From Hymenobacter jejuensis (lineage in GTDB: Bacteria > Bacteroidota > Bacteroidia > Cytophagales > Hymenobacteraceae): a DNA stretch of 64,000 nt. The stretch is from contig NZ_CP040896.1 of the NCBI RefSeq assembly GCF_006337165.1, forward strand, positions 1,736,001 through 1,800,000. The letters are read 5' to 3'. The position numbers and the translations under genes are program-made. The notes under the pieces were generated by a model. That model was not told the DNA's origin, searched no databases, and saw only the letters and a program-made list of their open reading frames with translations. Of this stretch, positions 52,573 through 61,365 are shown piece by piece (positions within the stretch are counted from its first letter, which is position 1; every line of letters begins with the position of its first letter).

Positions 52573-53436
52573 TTAGAAGTTGGGCGAAAGCAGGTATTTG
52601 GAATAGAAATCGTCGATAATTTTTACCGCCGAAGCCGCATCGTCCACGATCTGGACGAGGTTCATGTCCTCCGCAGAGATGTTGCTTTCTTCGTGCAGCA
52701 TGATCTCTTCAATCCACTTGAACATGCCGTTCCAGTAGCGCGAGCCCACCAGCACGATGGGGAAGCGACCGATTTTCTTGGTCTGAATCAGCGTGATGGC
52801 CTCAAACAGTTCGTCGAGGGTGCCAAAGCCGCCGGGCATACCAATGAAGCCCTGTGCGTACTTCACAAACATTACTTTGCGCACGAAGAAGTAATCGAAG
52901 TTGATCACTTTGTCCGGGTCGATGTAGATATTATGCGACTGCTCGAAGGGCAATTCGATGTTGAGACCTACCGAACGGCCGCCTTCCGAGCGGGCTCCTT
53001 TATTGCCCGCCTCCATAATGCCGGGGCCGCCGCCCGTGATCACGCCGTAGCCGTGGCGCACCAGTTTGGCCGCAATTTCCTCGGCCATCTGGTAATAAGG
53101 GTTGTCGGGCTTGGTGCGGGCAGAGCCAAAAATGGACACGCAAGGGCCGATTTTGCCCATCTTTTCAAAACCTTCTACGAACTCGGCCATCACCTTGAAG
53201 ATCTGCCACGAGTCGGCAATCTTGATCTCGTTCCAGTCCTTGTCGACGAAGGCTTTGCGGATGCGCTGCTCGTCGTCGAGCACTGTGGTACGCTCGCCGT
53301 GCTCTTTCTCGCGCAAGTCACTGATAGTCTGAGCTTTATTGTCGTTTACATTAGGCTGAACGATGGTTTTGCCGCTGCCCGCATTTAAGGTTTCGTCGGA
53401 AAATTTGGTCTTGCTTGTTTTTTTAAGTTTGCTCAT
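52573..53436 (-). CDS. TIGR00730/LOG-family Rossmann-fold protein
   Basis: 287 residues (start ATG at 53436; a GTG two codons upstream is possible). The N-terminal ~75 residues form a charged extension. The LOG motifs are visible: GGGPGIMEAGNKGA and PGGFGTLDE. Characterised relatives are cytokinin riboside 5'-monophosphate phosphoribohydrolases (LOG) or nucleotide-binding proteins. The bacterial role is uncertain. It has an unusually long N-terminus compared with typical ~190-residue LOG proteins. Confidence 0.9.
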   Translation of the reverse strand: MSKLKKTSKTKFSDETLNAGSGKTIVQPNVNDNKAQTISDLREKEHGERTTVLDDEQRIRKAFVDKDWNEIKIADSWQIFKVMAEFVEGFEKMGKIGPCVSIFGSARTKPDNPYYQMAEEIAAKLVRHGYGVITGGGPGIMEAGNKGARSEGGRSVGLNIELPFEQSHNIYIDPDKVINFDYFFVRKVMFVKYAQGFIGMPGGFGTLDELFEAITLIQTKKIGRFPIVLVGSRYWNGMFKWIEEIMLHEESNISAEDMNLVQIVDDAASAVKIIDDFYSKYLLSPNF

Positions 53437-53681
53437 GATCACTGCACTTTTCGCCCGAAACCCGGCTGTTTTTTCGGTAGCCGGCGTTGCGAACGCAATT
53501 TTTTGAAAGAAAATAGATAAAACCCGGGCGCGGCCTTGAAAGGAGCGGCTTTTTCGCTTGCCGACGAATACGGGGCGTGCAAGATAGCACTTCGCCCAAC
53601 TCTGACAAGTCCGGAGAAAATAATTGACCGCGGATTACACCGCCTTGGGAAGCGAACGGGGATGCGAAAAAGCGCTGACTG

Positions 53682-54941
53682 CTACTTCGATCGGATGGCG
53701 ATTACGGGGTCCATGTTGGCGGCCAATACGGCCGGGATGATGCCCGCCAGCATCCCAATGACAACCGACACGGTCAGCCCCAGCGCGATGTTGCCGCCCG
53801 ACAGAAACAAGGGCATGGAATCCTGAGGGATAATCGTGATCAGAAAGACCAGGAAAATGCCCGCCGCTCCACCGATGAGGCACAAGAAAATCGCCTCGAA
53901 CAAAAATTGGAACAGGATAAAGTAGTTCTTGGCGCCCAATGACTTTTGTATGCCGATGATGTTGGTGCGTTCCTTCACCGACACAAACATGATGTTGGCG
54001 ATACCGAAACCGCCTACCAACATGGCAAAGCTTCCGATCACAGCGCCTGCAACTCCGATTACCGAAAACAGCTTGGTGATAGCGTTGGCCAGCATCTCGG
54101 GTCGGTTCAGGGCAAAGTTGTCTTCCTCGCGCGGCTTTAGCCCGCGGATGTTGCGCAGCACCCCTTGCAGCTCATACTCAAGGTTGAGCAGGCCGGCATC
54201 TTCGTCGCGGCCTTTGACGGCGATAGTCGGCGTAACCCCCGTCATGCCGCCCGTGTTGAGGGCAAACATTTTGGTGAAGGACGTAAACGGAATCAGGCAA
54301 TTGGTGTCGTTACTGGGCGTATCGAGCAATTTCTTGCCTTCTTTCTGCATCACCCCAATCACGATAAACTTCTGACCGCGCGATTTGAATTCGCGGCCCA
54401 GCGCTGTACCATTAGGAAACAAGTTTTGTGCGATATCGGCCCCGACCACAGCCACGTTGCGGGCCGACTCGATTTCTTGGGGTGTAAAATAGCGCCCTTC
54501 GGCAATAGGCACATCCGACACCTTGCGGAAGTCAAACGTCACGCCCTGGAAGTTGCAGTCTGACAGGCTGTTGCTTCCGGCTTTAAAAGTATTGCCGCTG
54601 GTGCTGGCAAAAATGGCAATGCCGTTGTTATTGGGACCAAGGTTCTTTTGCAGCTCCCGAAACTCGCGCACGGAAGGCACAGGCCGGTTAAAATATTTCC
54701 ACCAAGGATAATCGCCCCCGAATGCCCAAGGCCACTTGGCTACGTATATAACTTTATCGCCTACAAAGCTCATGCTCTGCCGCACGTTGGCTTCCAGCGA
54801 ATCGACCACCGCAAACACGGCAATGATGGCAAAAATACCCACCGTAACGCCCAGCAGCGAAAGAATGGTACGCAACAAATTCGATTTTAGAGCTTGCCAC
54901 GCAAAGCGGAAACTTTCCAGGGTCAGACGCAGAGTTTTCAT
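53682..54941 (-). CDS. MacB-type ABC transporter permease
   Basis: 419 residues from MKTLRLTLESFRFAWQALKS. The MacB/FtsX topology is present: N-terminal helix LLGVTVGIFAIIAVFAVVD, a large periplasmic core domain, then three helices near the C-terminus (SVIGVAGAVIGSFAMLVGGFGI, FLCLIGGAAGIFLVFLITI, VVIGMLAGIIPAVLAA, listed apart). Typically mediates export or lipoprotein-linked mechanotransmission with a LolD/MacB-type ATPase. No ATPase is adjacent, so the partner must be elsewhere. Confidence 0.92.
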   Translation of the reverse strand: MKTLRLTLESFRFAWQALKSNLLRTILSLLGVTVGIFAIIAVFAVVDSLEANVRQSMSFVGDKVIYVAKWPWAFGGDYPWWKYFNRPVPSVREFRELQKNLGPNNNGIAIFASTSGNTFKAGSNSLSDCNFQGVTFDFRKVSDVPIAEGRYFTPQEIESARNVAVVGADIAQNLFPNGTALGREFKSRGQKFIVIGVMQKEGKKLLDTPSNDTNCLIPFTSFTKMFALNTGGMTGVTPTIAVKGRDEDAGLLNLEYELQGVLRNIRGLKPREEDNFALNRPEMLANAITKLFSVIGVAGAVIGSFAMLVGGFGIANIMFVSVKERTNIIGIQKSLGAKNYFILFQFLFEAIFLCLIGGAAGIFLVFLITIIPQDSMPLFLSGGNIALGLTVSVVIGMLAGIIPAVLAANMDPVIAIRSK

Positions 54942-55135
54942 GAGCTTGGGGCTAAACGACTGAGCAATAAACAACTGGCGTAAAACAGTGCCCTAACGAG
55001 TAGGCACCTAGTTATCAACCATTTAGCTATTCAAGCCGATTTCGGGCGAAAAGTAACGATTTATCCGGCCAATGTCCGTACTTTCGCACCCTCAAATTTT
55101 TCATTAGGTTCCCCACCTATTGCCCAAACTGTCCC

Positions 55136-56185
55136 ATGAAACTGTCCGAGTTCAAATTTGACTTGCCTGAGAGCCTGCTAGCACAGCATCCCGCCAAAAA
55201 TCGCGACGAATCGCGTCTGATGGTGTTGCACCGCGACAGTGGCAAGATTGAGCACCGTGTCTTCAAGGACATCATTGAATATTTCGACGAAGGCGATGTT
55301 TTCGTTGTCAACGATACCAAAGTGTTTCCGGCACGCCTCTATGGCAACAAGGAAAAAACCGGCGCCAAGATTGAAGTTTTCCTGTTGCGCGAGCTGAACA
55401 AGGAAATTCACCTGTGGGATGTGCTCGTTGATCCGGCCCGTAAGATTCGGGTTGGCAACAAGCTCTATTTCGGCGAAAGCGACATGGTGGCGGAAGTGAT
55501 CGACAACACTACCTCGCGCGGCCGGACCATCAAGTTTCTGTTCGACGGCTCCGACGAGGAGTTTTACAAAGCGCTGCACGACCTAGGCGAGACGCCCCTA
55601 CCCCGGGAAGCCATCACCCGCGATGCTGAGCCCGCCGACAAAGACCGTTACCAGACCATCTATGCCAAGCACACAGGTGCCGTGGCAGCCCCTTCGGCGG
55701 GCCTTCACTTCACGCGTGAGGTTATTAAACGCCTGGAAATCAAGGGGGTAGACATGGTACCAGTTACATTGCATGTAGGCTTGGGCACGTTCCGCCCCGT
55801 GGATGTGGAAGACCTGACCAAGCACAAAATGGACTCGGAGAACTTCATCGTACCGGCCGAATCGGCAGTGGTGGTGAACCGGGCTTTGGATGCCAAAAAG
55901 CGTGTGTGCGCCGTGGGTACTACCTCGATGCGGGCGCTGGAGTCGTCGGTATCGGCCAACAGCCGTCTGAAGGCCAACGAAGGCTGGACCGACAAATTCA
56001 TCTTCCCGCCTCACGAATTCAAAATCGCGAATACGCTGCTCACAAACTTCCACATGCCCGAAAGCACGCTGATGATGCTGGCTTCGGCATTTGCGGGTCA
56101 CGATTTCCTGATTGAAGCGTATCAAACAGCGATCAAAGAGAAATACAAGTTCTTCAGCTACGGCGACGCCATGCTGATTCTGTAA
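55136..56185 (+). CDS. queA: tRNA preQ1(34) S-adenosylmethionine ribosyltransferase-isomerase QueA
   Basis: 349 residues from [20 protein letters not shown], the QueA N-terminal signature (FDLPxxLIAQxPxxxRDxSRL). Further conserved segments are [34 protein letters not shown] and the C-terminal [15 protein letters not shown]. It transfers the ribosyl moiety of S-adenosylmethionine to preQ1 in tRNA to make epoxyqueuosine. A TACTTTCG box (TAnnTTTG-like) lies at 55079-55086. Full length, monocistronic or leading into ispD. Confidence 0.95.
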   Translation: MKLSEFKFDLPESLLAQHPAKNRDESRLMVLHRDSGKIEHRVFKDIIEYFDEGDVFVVNDTKVFPARLYGNKEKTGAKIEVFLLRELNKEIHLWDVLVDPARKIRVGNKLYFGESDMVAEVIDNTTSRGRTIKFLFDGSDEEFYKALHDLGETPLPREAITRDAEPADKDRYQTIYAKHTGAVAAPSAGLHFTREVIKRLEIKGVDMVPVTLHVGLGTFRPVDVEDLTKHKMDSENFIVPAESAVVVNRALDAKKRVCAVGTTSMRALESSVSANSRLKANEGWTDKFIFPPHEFKIANTLLTNFHMPESTLMMLASAFAGHDFLIEAYQTAIKEKYKFFSYGDAMLIL

Positions 56186-56242
56186 TTGGCAGCGTAGTGC
56201 TTTGCCTGGCTCTTGGCTGGAAAAAAGTCTCCGTACACTCTT

Positions 56243-56270
56243 AAAAGCCCGGTACATTTGCCGGGCTTTT
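56243..56270 (+). terminator. Terminator after queA
   Basis: AAAAGCCCGG/CCGGGCTTTT stem with an 8-base loop followed by a T run. Confidence 0.85.
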
Positions 56271-56302
56271 TTATTGTCAGATACCAAGCAGTTTCCTGGT
56301 TT

Positions 56303-57013
56303 ATGAGCACGAGCAAAGGACCGACGCTTCCCCGATTTGCCATCTTGGTAGCAGGCGGCAGCGGCACACGCATGGGCGCCGACCGACCCAAGCAATTTAT
56401 GGAACTGCTGGGCGAGCCAGTGCTTCTGCATACGTTGCGGCGCTTCACCGAGTCGGTGTTGCAGGTGCAGCAGTGCGTGGTGGTGCTCCCGGCCAACCAG
56501 TTTACGACTTGGCACCAGCTCTGTGCGCAGCATGGGATTTCGATTCCACATACGGTGGTGGCCGGGGGCGTGACACGCTGGGCATCGGTGCGTAATGGGC
56601 TGAAGTTCCTGAGTGAGCCTACAGAAGGAATTGTGGCGGTACACGACGGCGTTCGGCCCTTGGCATCGACGACTATTATTGAGAACACATACGCGGCCGC
56701 GGCTGAGCACGGAGCAGCCATTGCGGCCGTCGCCCCCAAGGATTCGGTGCGGGGGCTCTCCAAAGAAGGCTCGTACGCCATGGACCGATCGCGGCTGCGA
56801 CTAGTTCAAACGCCCCAGTGCTTCGAGCTGAATCTACTGCGTCGGGCTTACGAGCTGCCCGAGTTGCCTACCTTCACCGACGACGCCAGCGTAGTGGAAG
56901 ACCTTCACACAATTCATTTGGTAGCAGGAGATTATAGCAATATCAAAATAACTACGCCCGAAGATTTGGTACTCGCCGAAGCCCTGATGCGCGCCCGCCA
57001 AACCGCCGATTAG
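56303..57013 (+). CDS. ispD: 2-C-methyl-D-erythritol 4-phosphate cytidylyltransferase IspD
   Basis: 236 residues from MSTSKGPTLPRFAILVAGGS. The nucleotidyltransferase motif AGGSGTRMGADRPKQFMEL and the C-terminal TTPEDLVLAEAL are IspD marks, with VHDGVRPL and VQTPQCF in between. It activates MEP to CDP-ME in the non-mevalonate isoprenoid pathway, which feeds carotenoids and quinones. The frame begins upstream at 56213, but that part covers a terminator and is rejected. Confidence 0.93.
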   Translation: MSTSKGPTLPRFAILVAGGSGTRMGADRPKQFMELLGEPVLLHTLRRFTESVLQVQQCVVVLPANQFTTWHQLCAQHGISIPHTVVAGGVTRWASVRNGLKFLSEPTEGIVAVHDGVRPLASTTIIENTYAAAAEHGAAIAAVAPKDSVRGLSKEGSYAMDRSRLRLVQTPQCFELNLLRRAYELPELPTFTDDASVVEDLHTIHLVAGDYSNIKITTPEDLVLAEALMRARQTAD

Positions 57014-57096
57014 CCTGGGCGTTTCGCCGCGGTTCCGGGCGTTCCGAGTACCTTTCAGCGTTTCCACCCGTTTTCCACCCGCCAACTTTTGCCCTT

Positions 57097-57876
57097 ATGT
57101 ATACCTGCCTGCTCTACGACGTGCGCGACGCTGTAGCCACCATTACCCTCAACCGGCCCGACGTTTTTAATGCTTTCAACGATCCGCAGAGCTATGAGCT
57201 ACAGGATGCCCTGAAGCAAGTAGCCCGCGATGCGTCGGTGCGCGCGGTAGTGCTCACGGGGGCCGGGCGCGCCTTCTGCTCGGGCCAAGATCTGAAAGCG
57301 GCTCAAGGCGACGAGAAGCGCTCCTTCTACGACTCGCTGCACAAGCGCTACAACCCTATCATTCGGGCGATGCGCAATTTACCCAAACCCATTATCGGGC
57401 GCCTCAACGGGGTGGCGGCGGGCGCGGGCTGCTCGCTGGCGTTGGCCTGCGATGCGCTGATTGCCTCTACAGAAGCCTCTCTTATTGAGGTATTTATCAA
57501 TATTGGCTTGGTACCCGACTCGGGCTCGTCGTATTTTTTGCCGCGCCTTGTGGGCACCCTGAAAGCGTTTGAGCTCTGCACCTTGGGCTCGAAGGTTACG
57601 GCCGAAGAAGCGCTCCGGCTGGGCCTTGTAAACCAAGTCGTGGCTCCCGAGGAGCTGGACGCTGCCGTGGCGGCGCTGGCCGCGCGCTATGCTGCCGCGC
57701 CCACCAAATCCATCGGCCTGATTAAGCAGATGTTGAACAAAGCCGGCGCTGCTTCGCTGGACGAAATGCTTGATTACGAGGCTTATTGCCAACAGATTGC
57801 CGGCGAATCGGCAGATTACAAGGAAGGCGTAACCGCATTTTCCGAAAAACGCAAGCCCGTGTTTAAAGGCGAATAA
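57097..57876 (+). CDS. Enoyl-CoA hydratase/isomerase, PaaG-like
   Basis: 259 residues, crotonase fold. VLTGAGRAFCSGQDLKAA and GRLNGVAAGAGCSLALACD form the oxyanion hole, and GLVPDSGSSYFLPRLVG is close to the PaaG pattern GLVPDxGxxxxLPRLVG whose Asp acts in isomerisation. PaaG converts ring-epoxy-phenylacetyl-CoA to oxepin-CoA. No paa operon is adjacent, so a more general enoyl-CoA isomerase role is also possible. Start ATG at 57097. Confidence 0.85.
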   Translation: MYTCLLYDVRDAVATITLNRPDVFNAFNDPQSYELQDALKQVARDASVRAVVLTGAGRAFCSGQDLKAAQGDEKRSFYDSLHKRYNPIIRAMRNLPKPIIGRLNGVAAGAGCSLALACDALIASTEASLIEVFINIGLVPDSGSSYFLPRLVGTLKAFELCTLGSKVTAEEALRLGLVNQVVAPEELDAAVAALAARYAAAPTKSIGLIKQMLNKAGAASLDEMLDYEAYCQQIAGESADYKEGVTAFSEKRKPVFKGE

Positions 57877-58197
57877 TGCCTGCTTGTTACCAGACACCCA
57901 ATCCGAAAGGCCGCTGAGCAATCAGCAGCCTTTTTTGTGTTAACGATCGTAGCCATTTTATTATAAACATTTGATAATCAATATAATATACAACAAAACA
58001 ATTCTTGAACCCAACAGCAAGCAATAACAGCTTGCTATAAGGTGATGCCGCGGGGCAACTGCATAATTGATGCGGGTGCGATCGAAACAGGCAAGGCTTC
58101 TTAGGATGCCCAAACCGGACTCGAAGTAAACCACTGACCCATGCCGCCGTATAGTTCCCTACTACCCAGCGACATTGCTGTCTAATTACCTTGGTTT
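57877..58197. other. 321-bp intergenic region with terminator and AT-rich motif
   Basis: Contains a hairpin followed by TTTTTT at about 57906-57936 (terminator of the crotonase gene), then an AT-rich ATTTGATAATCAATAT tract at 57969-57984 belonging to the dispersed motif family. The rest, including a likely promoter (TTACCTTGG near 58190) for the DUF4142 gene, has no ORF I can support. Confidence 0.5.
57906..57936 (+). terminator. Rho-independent terminator
   Basis: AAGGcCGCTGA / TCAGCaGCCTT stem with an internal mismatch and a TTTTTT tail, after the crotonase gene. Confidence 0.7.
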
Positions 58198-58785
58198 ATG
58201 CGCCTCGCTCGTCATGTTGTTCCGGTTGTAGTACTGCTCTTGGCTGCCAATGCTTGTTCGCCCGATGCCAGCAAGAAGGACCCCGTCGCGGAGGCCAAGT
58301 TTCAGAACGAAAAGCGCATCCGCGATGAAGCCATCACGGACAAGCAGGAGCACGACGCGGAATTCATGGTCACGACGGCCAGCTCTGGCATGCTGGAAAC
58401 GGAACTAGCTAAGCTAGCCCAGCAAAAAGCCGCCACGCCCGGCCTCAAAACGTTTTCCCAACAGTTGCTGACCCAACACAACGAGCTGAGCGGCGCCTTG
58501 CAGGCGCTGGCTAGCCGTAAGGGCATCGTGCTGCCGACGGGCATGAGCGAAGATCAGCAGTCGCAGTATCGCGACGCCGCCGGCCTGACGGGCACCCAAT
58601 TCGATAAAAAAGTAATGGACCTGCTGGTGAGCGCCCACGAGAAAGACGTGGATGCATTCGACGACATGAGCGACGACGCTTACGACGGCGACATCCGCGG
58701 GTTTGCGGCCAAATACCTGCCCACGCTAAAAGACCATCTTAACCAAGCCAAAGAGTTGAAAGACCAAGTCGAAAAACTTCCTTAA
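58198..58785 (+). CDS. DUF4142 lipoprotein, copy 1
   Basis: 195 residues. The leader MRLARHVVPVVVLLLAANAC gives a lipidated Cys (NAC). The DUF4142 domain (about 55-190) shows EFMVTTASSGMLETELAKLA, FSQQLLTQHNELSGALQALA and DKKVMDLLVSAHEKDVDAFD, a four-helix bundle related in fold to ferritin-like proteins by some predictions. No metal-binding pattern is obvious. Function unknown. First of three in tandem, with a small lipoprotein in between. Confidence 0.88.
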   Translation: MRLARHVVPVVVLLLAANACSPDASKKDPVAEAKFQNEKRIRDEAITDKQEHDAEFMVTTASSGMLETELAKLAQQKAATPGLKTFSQQLLTQHNELSGALQALASRKGIVLPTGMSEDQQSQYRDAAGLTGTQFDKKVMDLLVSAHEKDVDAFDDMSDDAYDGDIRGFAAKYLPTLKDHLNQAKELKDQVEKLP

Positions 58786-58823
58786 AACATAATTAATTCA
58801 TTATCAACACCTTACACAATCTT

Positions 58824-59066
58824 ATGAAAACTCGCTTTTTGTTTGCGCTGCCTTTGGCGGCGGCCTTGGCCCTTACGGGTTGCAACAATGCCGAAAAACG
58901 CACCGATGGCACGGCTGGCGAAGCCGTGACCAACATAGATTCGGCCGCTGCCGAAGGGGGCGTAAAAGCCGACGCGACTGTGATCGACAACGACGCGGGC
59001 GCCAATGTGACGGTTGATGCCGATTCGGCCGCTGCGGCCGATAGCACCAGCGCCATGAAGAAATAG
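58824..59066 (+). CDS. Small Ala/Asp-rich lipoprotein
   Basis: 80 residues. MKTRFLFALPLAAALALTGC is a lipoprotein leader with Cys20. The mature ~60 residues are Ala, Asp, Ser, Val-rich and probably disordered (e.g. DADSAAAADSTSAMKK). It lies between the first two DUF4142 genes, 38 and 44 bp from each, so likely co-transcribed. No recognised family. Confidence 0.75.
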   Translation: MKTRFLFALPLAAALALTGCNNAEKRTDGTAGEAVTNIDSAAAEGGVKADATVIDNDAGANVTVDADSAAAADSTSAMKK

Positions 59067-59110
59067 CGCTGCTGGATTTTACACAACTATCTTTCTACTA
59101 AGCTCTTACC

Positions 59111-59704
59111 ATGAAATACTTTGCTTATGGTTTCCTCGGGCTGGTTTTGCTGCTCGGTGGCAGCAGTTGCTCATCACGCCAGGACGCGGTTGATACTGCA
59201 CAGAAGGAAAACGAAGCCAAAACCGCTGCCCAGCCTAACACGCCGCCGGCAGTGGAGGACGACAAGAACTTCGATTCGGAATTCATGACCAAAGCGGCCA
59301 GCGGTGGTATGCTGGAGGTGGAGCTCGGTACCGCCGTAGCCGCGAAAGGCGCTACGACCGAAGGCAAGCAATTTGGTCAGATGATGGTAAAAGACCATAC
59401 CAAATCCAACACCGAGTTGAAGGCCATTGCTGCCCGCAAAAACATCACGCTTCCTACCGCTCTCGGCGACGACCATCGCAAAGTGTATGAAGATGTTACG
59501 GGCAAAAAAGGCGCGGACATGGACAAGGAATACCTCAAGGAAATGGTGAAAGACCACGAAGAGGACGTGAAGGAATTCACGGAAGCTTCCCAAAAAGCCA
59601 CCGATCCGGAGATCAAAGCTTTCGCCACCAAAAACGTACCGGTGCTACAGCATCATCTCGACATGGCCAACAAAATGAAAGATGCCGTCGAAGCTCGAAA
59701 GTAA
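59111..59704 (+). CDS. DUF4142 lipoprotein, copy 2
   Basis: 197 residues, MKYFAYGFLGLVLLLGGSSC leader with lipidated Cys20. DUF4142 marks: EFMTKAASGGMLEVELGTAV, GKQFGQMMVKDHTKSNTELK and MVKDHEEDVKEFTEAS. It is closest to the other two copies in helix spacing but has its own long charged linker (21-50). Part of the tandem array; a small AGAGTA-type hairpin (59728-59747) sits between it and copy 3. Confidence 0.88.
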   Translation: MKYFAYGFLGLVLLLGGSSCSSRQDAVDTAQKENEAKTAAQPNTPPAVEDDKNFDSEFMTKAASGGMLEVELGTAVAAKGATTEGKQFGQMMVKDHTKSNTELKAIAARKNITLPTALGDDHRKVYEDVTGKKGADMDKEYLKEMVKDHEEDVKEFTEASQKATDPEIKAFATKNVPVLQHHLDMANKMKDAVEARK

Positions 59705-59792
59705 CTAATTATCTATCAATACGTTACAGAGTATTTTATACTACTCTTTTCTCTCTCTCCTACTACCAAACCAAACCCAAAATTCTCTCACT

Positions 59793-60464
59793 ATGAAAAT
59801 CACCACCCTTAGCCTGCTGTGTGCGGGTATGCTAGCCCTCGGCGCGTGTAGCTCCAATAGCGGCAAAACCGAAGATGCCAACACGGCCGGCGGCAACGCG
59901 GGCGACAACTACATGAACAGCGCCACCAACGGCGACACGTCTGCCGCCAGCATGCCAGCCGGTGCCGATACCAGCAAGGCCTCGGCCATGAACTCGAGCA
60001 CGGCCCCTGCCGATATGAACGCCAACATGGCTCCCATGACCGATGCGGAGTTTATGATGAAAGCCGACGAAGGCGGGCATAACGAAATCGGACTCAGCAA
60101 ATTGGCCCTGTCGAAAGGCGTAACCGGCGAGGCCAAAACCTATGCCGACAAAATGATTGCCGACCATACCAAAGCCGGCGCCGAACTAAAGCCCATTGCG
60201 CAAAAGAAGAATGTGAAGCTGTCTGGCGACATGGATGCCGAGCACAAAACCATCCGCGACAACATGACCAAGCTTTCGGGTAAGGAATTCGAGAAAGCGT
60301 ACATGGACCAAATGGTAACGGACCACGTGAAAACGGTAGCGCTGTTTCAGAGCGAAATCAAGAATGGCAAAGATGCTGACGCTAAGGCGTTTGCGTCCAA
60401 GACTTTGCCTGTCATTCAGCAGCACACCGATATGGCCAAGAAGGACAGCAACATGAAAATGTAA
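59793..60464 (+). CDS. DUF4142 lipoprotein, copy 3
   Basis: 223 residues, MKITTLSLLCAGMLALGAC leader with lipidated Cys19. An Asn/Ala/Met-rich linker (about 20-80) precedes the domain, where EFMMKADEGGHNEIGLSKLA and YADKMIADHTKAGAELKPIA match the other copies, and the C-terminus ends with HTDMAKKDSNMKM. Three His-containing stretches (DHTKAG, DHVKTV, QQHTDMA) could suggest metal contact, but copies 1 and 2 do not conserve all of them. Confidence 0.88.
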   Translation: MKITTLSLLCAGMLALGACSSNSGKTEDANTAGGNAGDNYMNSATNGDTSAASMPAGADTSKASAMNSSTAPADMNANMAPMTDAEFMMKADEGGHNEIGLSKLALSKGVTGEAKTYADKMIADHTKAGAELKPIAQKKNVKLSGDMDAEHKTIRDNMTKLSGKEFEKAYMDQMVTDHVKTVALFQSEIKNGKDADAKAFASKTLPVIQQHTDMAKKDSNMKM

Positions 60465-60474
60465 GCGTCTTTTA

Positions 60475-60524
60475 GTCAATATCTTACAAAAAGCCGCCTC
60501 CGGTAACCGGAGGCGGCTTTTTGT
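60475..60524 (+). terminator. Terminator after the DUF4142 array, with motif copy
   Basis: Perfect 19-bp arms (60486-60504 and 60506-60524) with a single-base loop. The related GTCAATATCTTA motif overlaps at 60475-60486. Confidence 0.85.
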
Positions 60525-60618
60525 TTGCGTAGCGTTTGCTACTTCTTGTTCAGTGCAGGTGCTACCTTCTATATTTAGACCGATTGCGGCGCACCTTCCC
60601 GCGGTCGCAGCGTGCCCC

Positions 60619-61311
60619 ATGAGCCACTCCGACGAAAGACTACCGCTCCAGCAAGACGATCGCATGGAGTTTCAGGTCGAGCGGATGATCTTGTTTACGG
60701 ATGCCGTATTTGCCATTGCTATCACGCTGCTAATCATTGAGATAAAGGTGCCGGAGATGCACCACCCGACCGAGCAGGAGGCCCTAGGCGCGCTGTTCCG
60801 CATAACGCCGAAGTTTGTAGGTTTCTTTATCGGCTTCTTCATCATTGCGATTTATTGGGTGGCCCATCACCGCATTTTTCGCTTCGTGCATAGCTACGAT
60901 AGCAAGCTCATCTGGATCAATATCCTATTCCTGCTGAGCATTGTGGTTATGCCTTTCACTACGGCTTTTCAGAGCGAATACGTCAACCTGAAAACGCCTT
61001 GGATTGTGTACAGCATCAACGTGGCGTTTACCGGGTTTATGCAGGTACGCTTGCAGTCTTACCTCCGCGATCCGGCCAACGGAATTGTGCGGCCAAGGGC
61101 AGTGGGCCACCCAGATCTGGACTTAGCACGGCCCTTGATGTCGCCTGCGGTATTTTTGCTCAGCATACTGCTGGCCTATGTACTTCCGGGCTTTATGCTA
61201 CGGATGCTCCCGATGGTGCTTTTCCCACTTTTTAGCATCTACGTCCGCCGACGTTACAATCGCCAAGCGCAGGTATACAATCATCAAATAACCAGTGGGT
61301 TAGCAGCATAA
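60619..61311 (+). CDS. TMEM175-family (DUF1211) potassium channel-like protein
   Basis: 230 residues from MSHSDERLPL; about six helices: the first contains RMILFTDAVFAIAITLLIIE, whose FTD replaces the usual FSD signature of the family. Other helices are FVGFFIGFFIIAIYWVAHH, WINILFLLSIVVMPF and MSPAVFLLSILLAYVLPGF. Bacterial TMEM175 proteins form tetrameric K+ channels. Start choice: the ATG at 60619; the frame runs to 60553, before a less convincing N-terminus. Inner membrane. Confidence 0.85.
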   Translation: MSHSDERLPLQQDDRMEFQVERMILFTDAVFAIAITLLIIEIKVPEMHHPTEQEALGALFRITPKFVGFFIGFFIIAIYWVAHHRIFRFVHSYDSKLIWINILFLLSIVVMPFTTAFQSEYVNLKTPWIVYSINVAFTGFMQVRLQSYLRDPANGIVRPRAVGHPDLDLARPLMSPAVFLLSILLAYVLPGFMLRMLPMVLFPLFSIYVRRRYNRQAQVYNHQITSGLAA

Positions 61312-61352
61312 ATAAAAAGGCCCTTCACGCTACGCGAAGGGCCTTTTTATTT
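61310..61352. terminator. Bidirectional terminator
   Basis: Seventeen-base arms (AAATAAAAAGGCCCTTC at 61310-61326 and complement at 61336-61352) between convergent TMEM175 and uvrA genes. Confidence 0.85.
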
Positions 61353-61365
61353 AGTGAATTACAGG

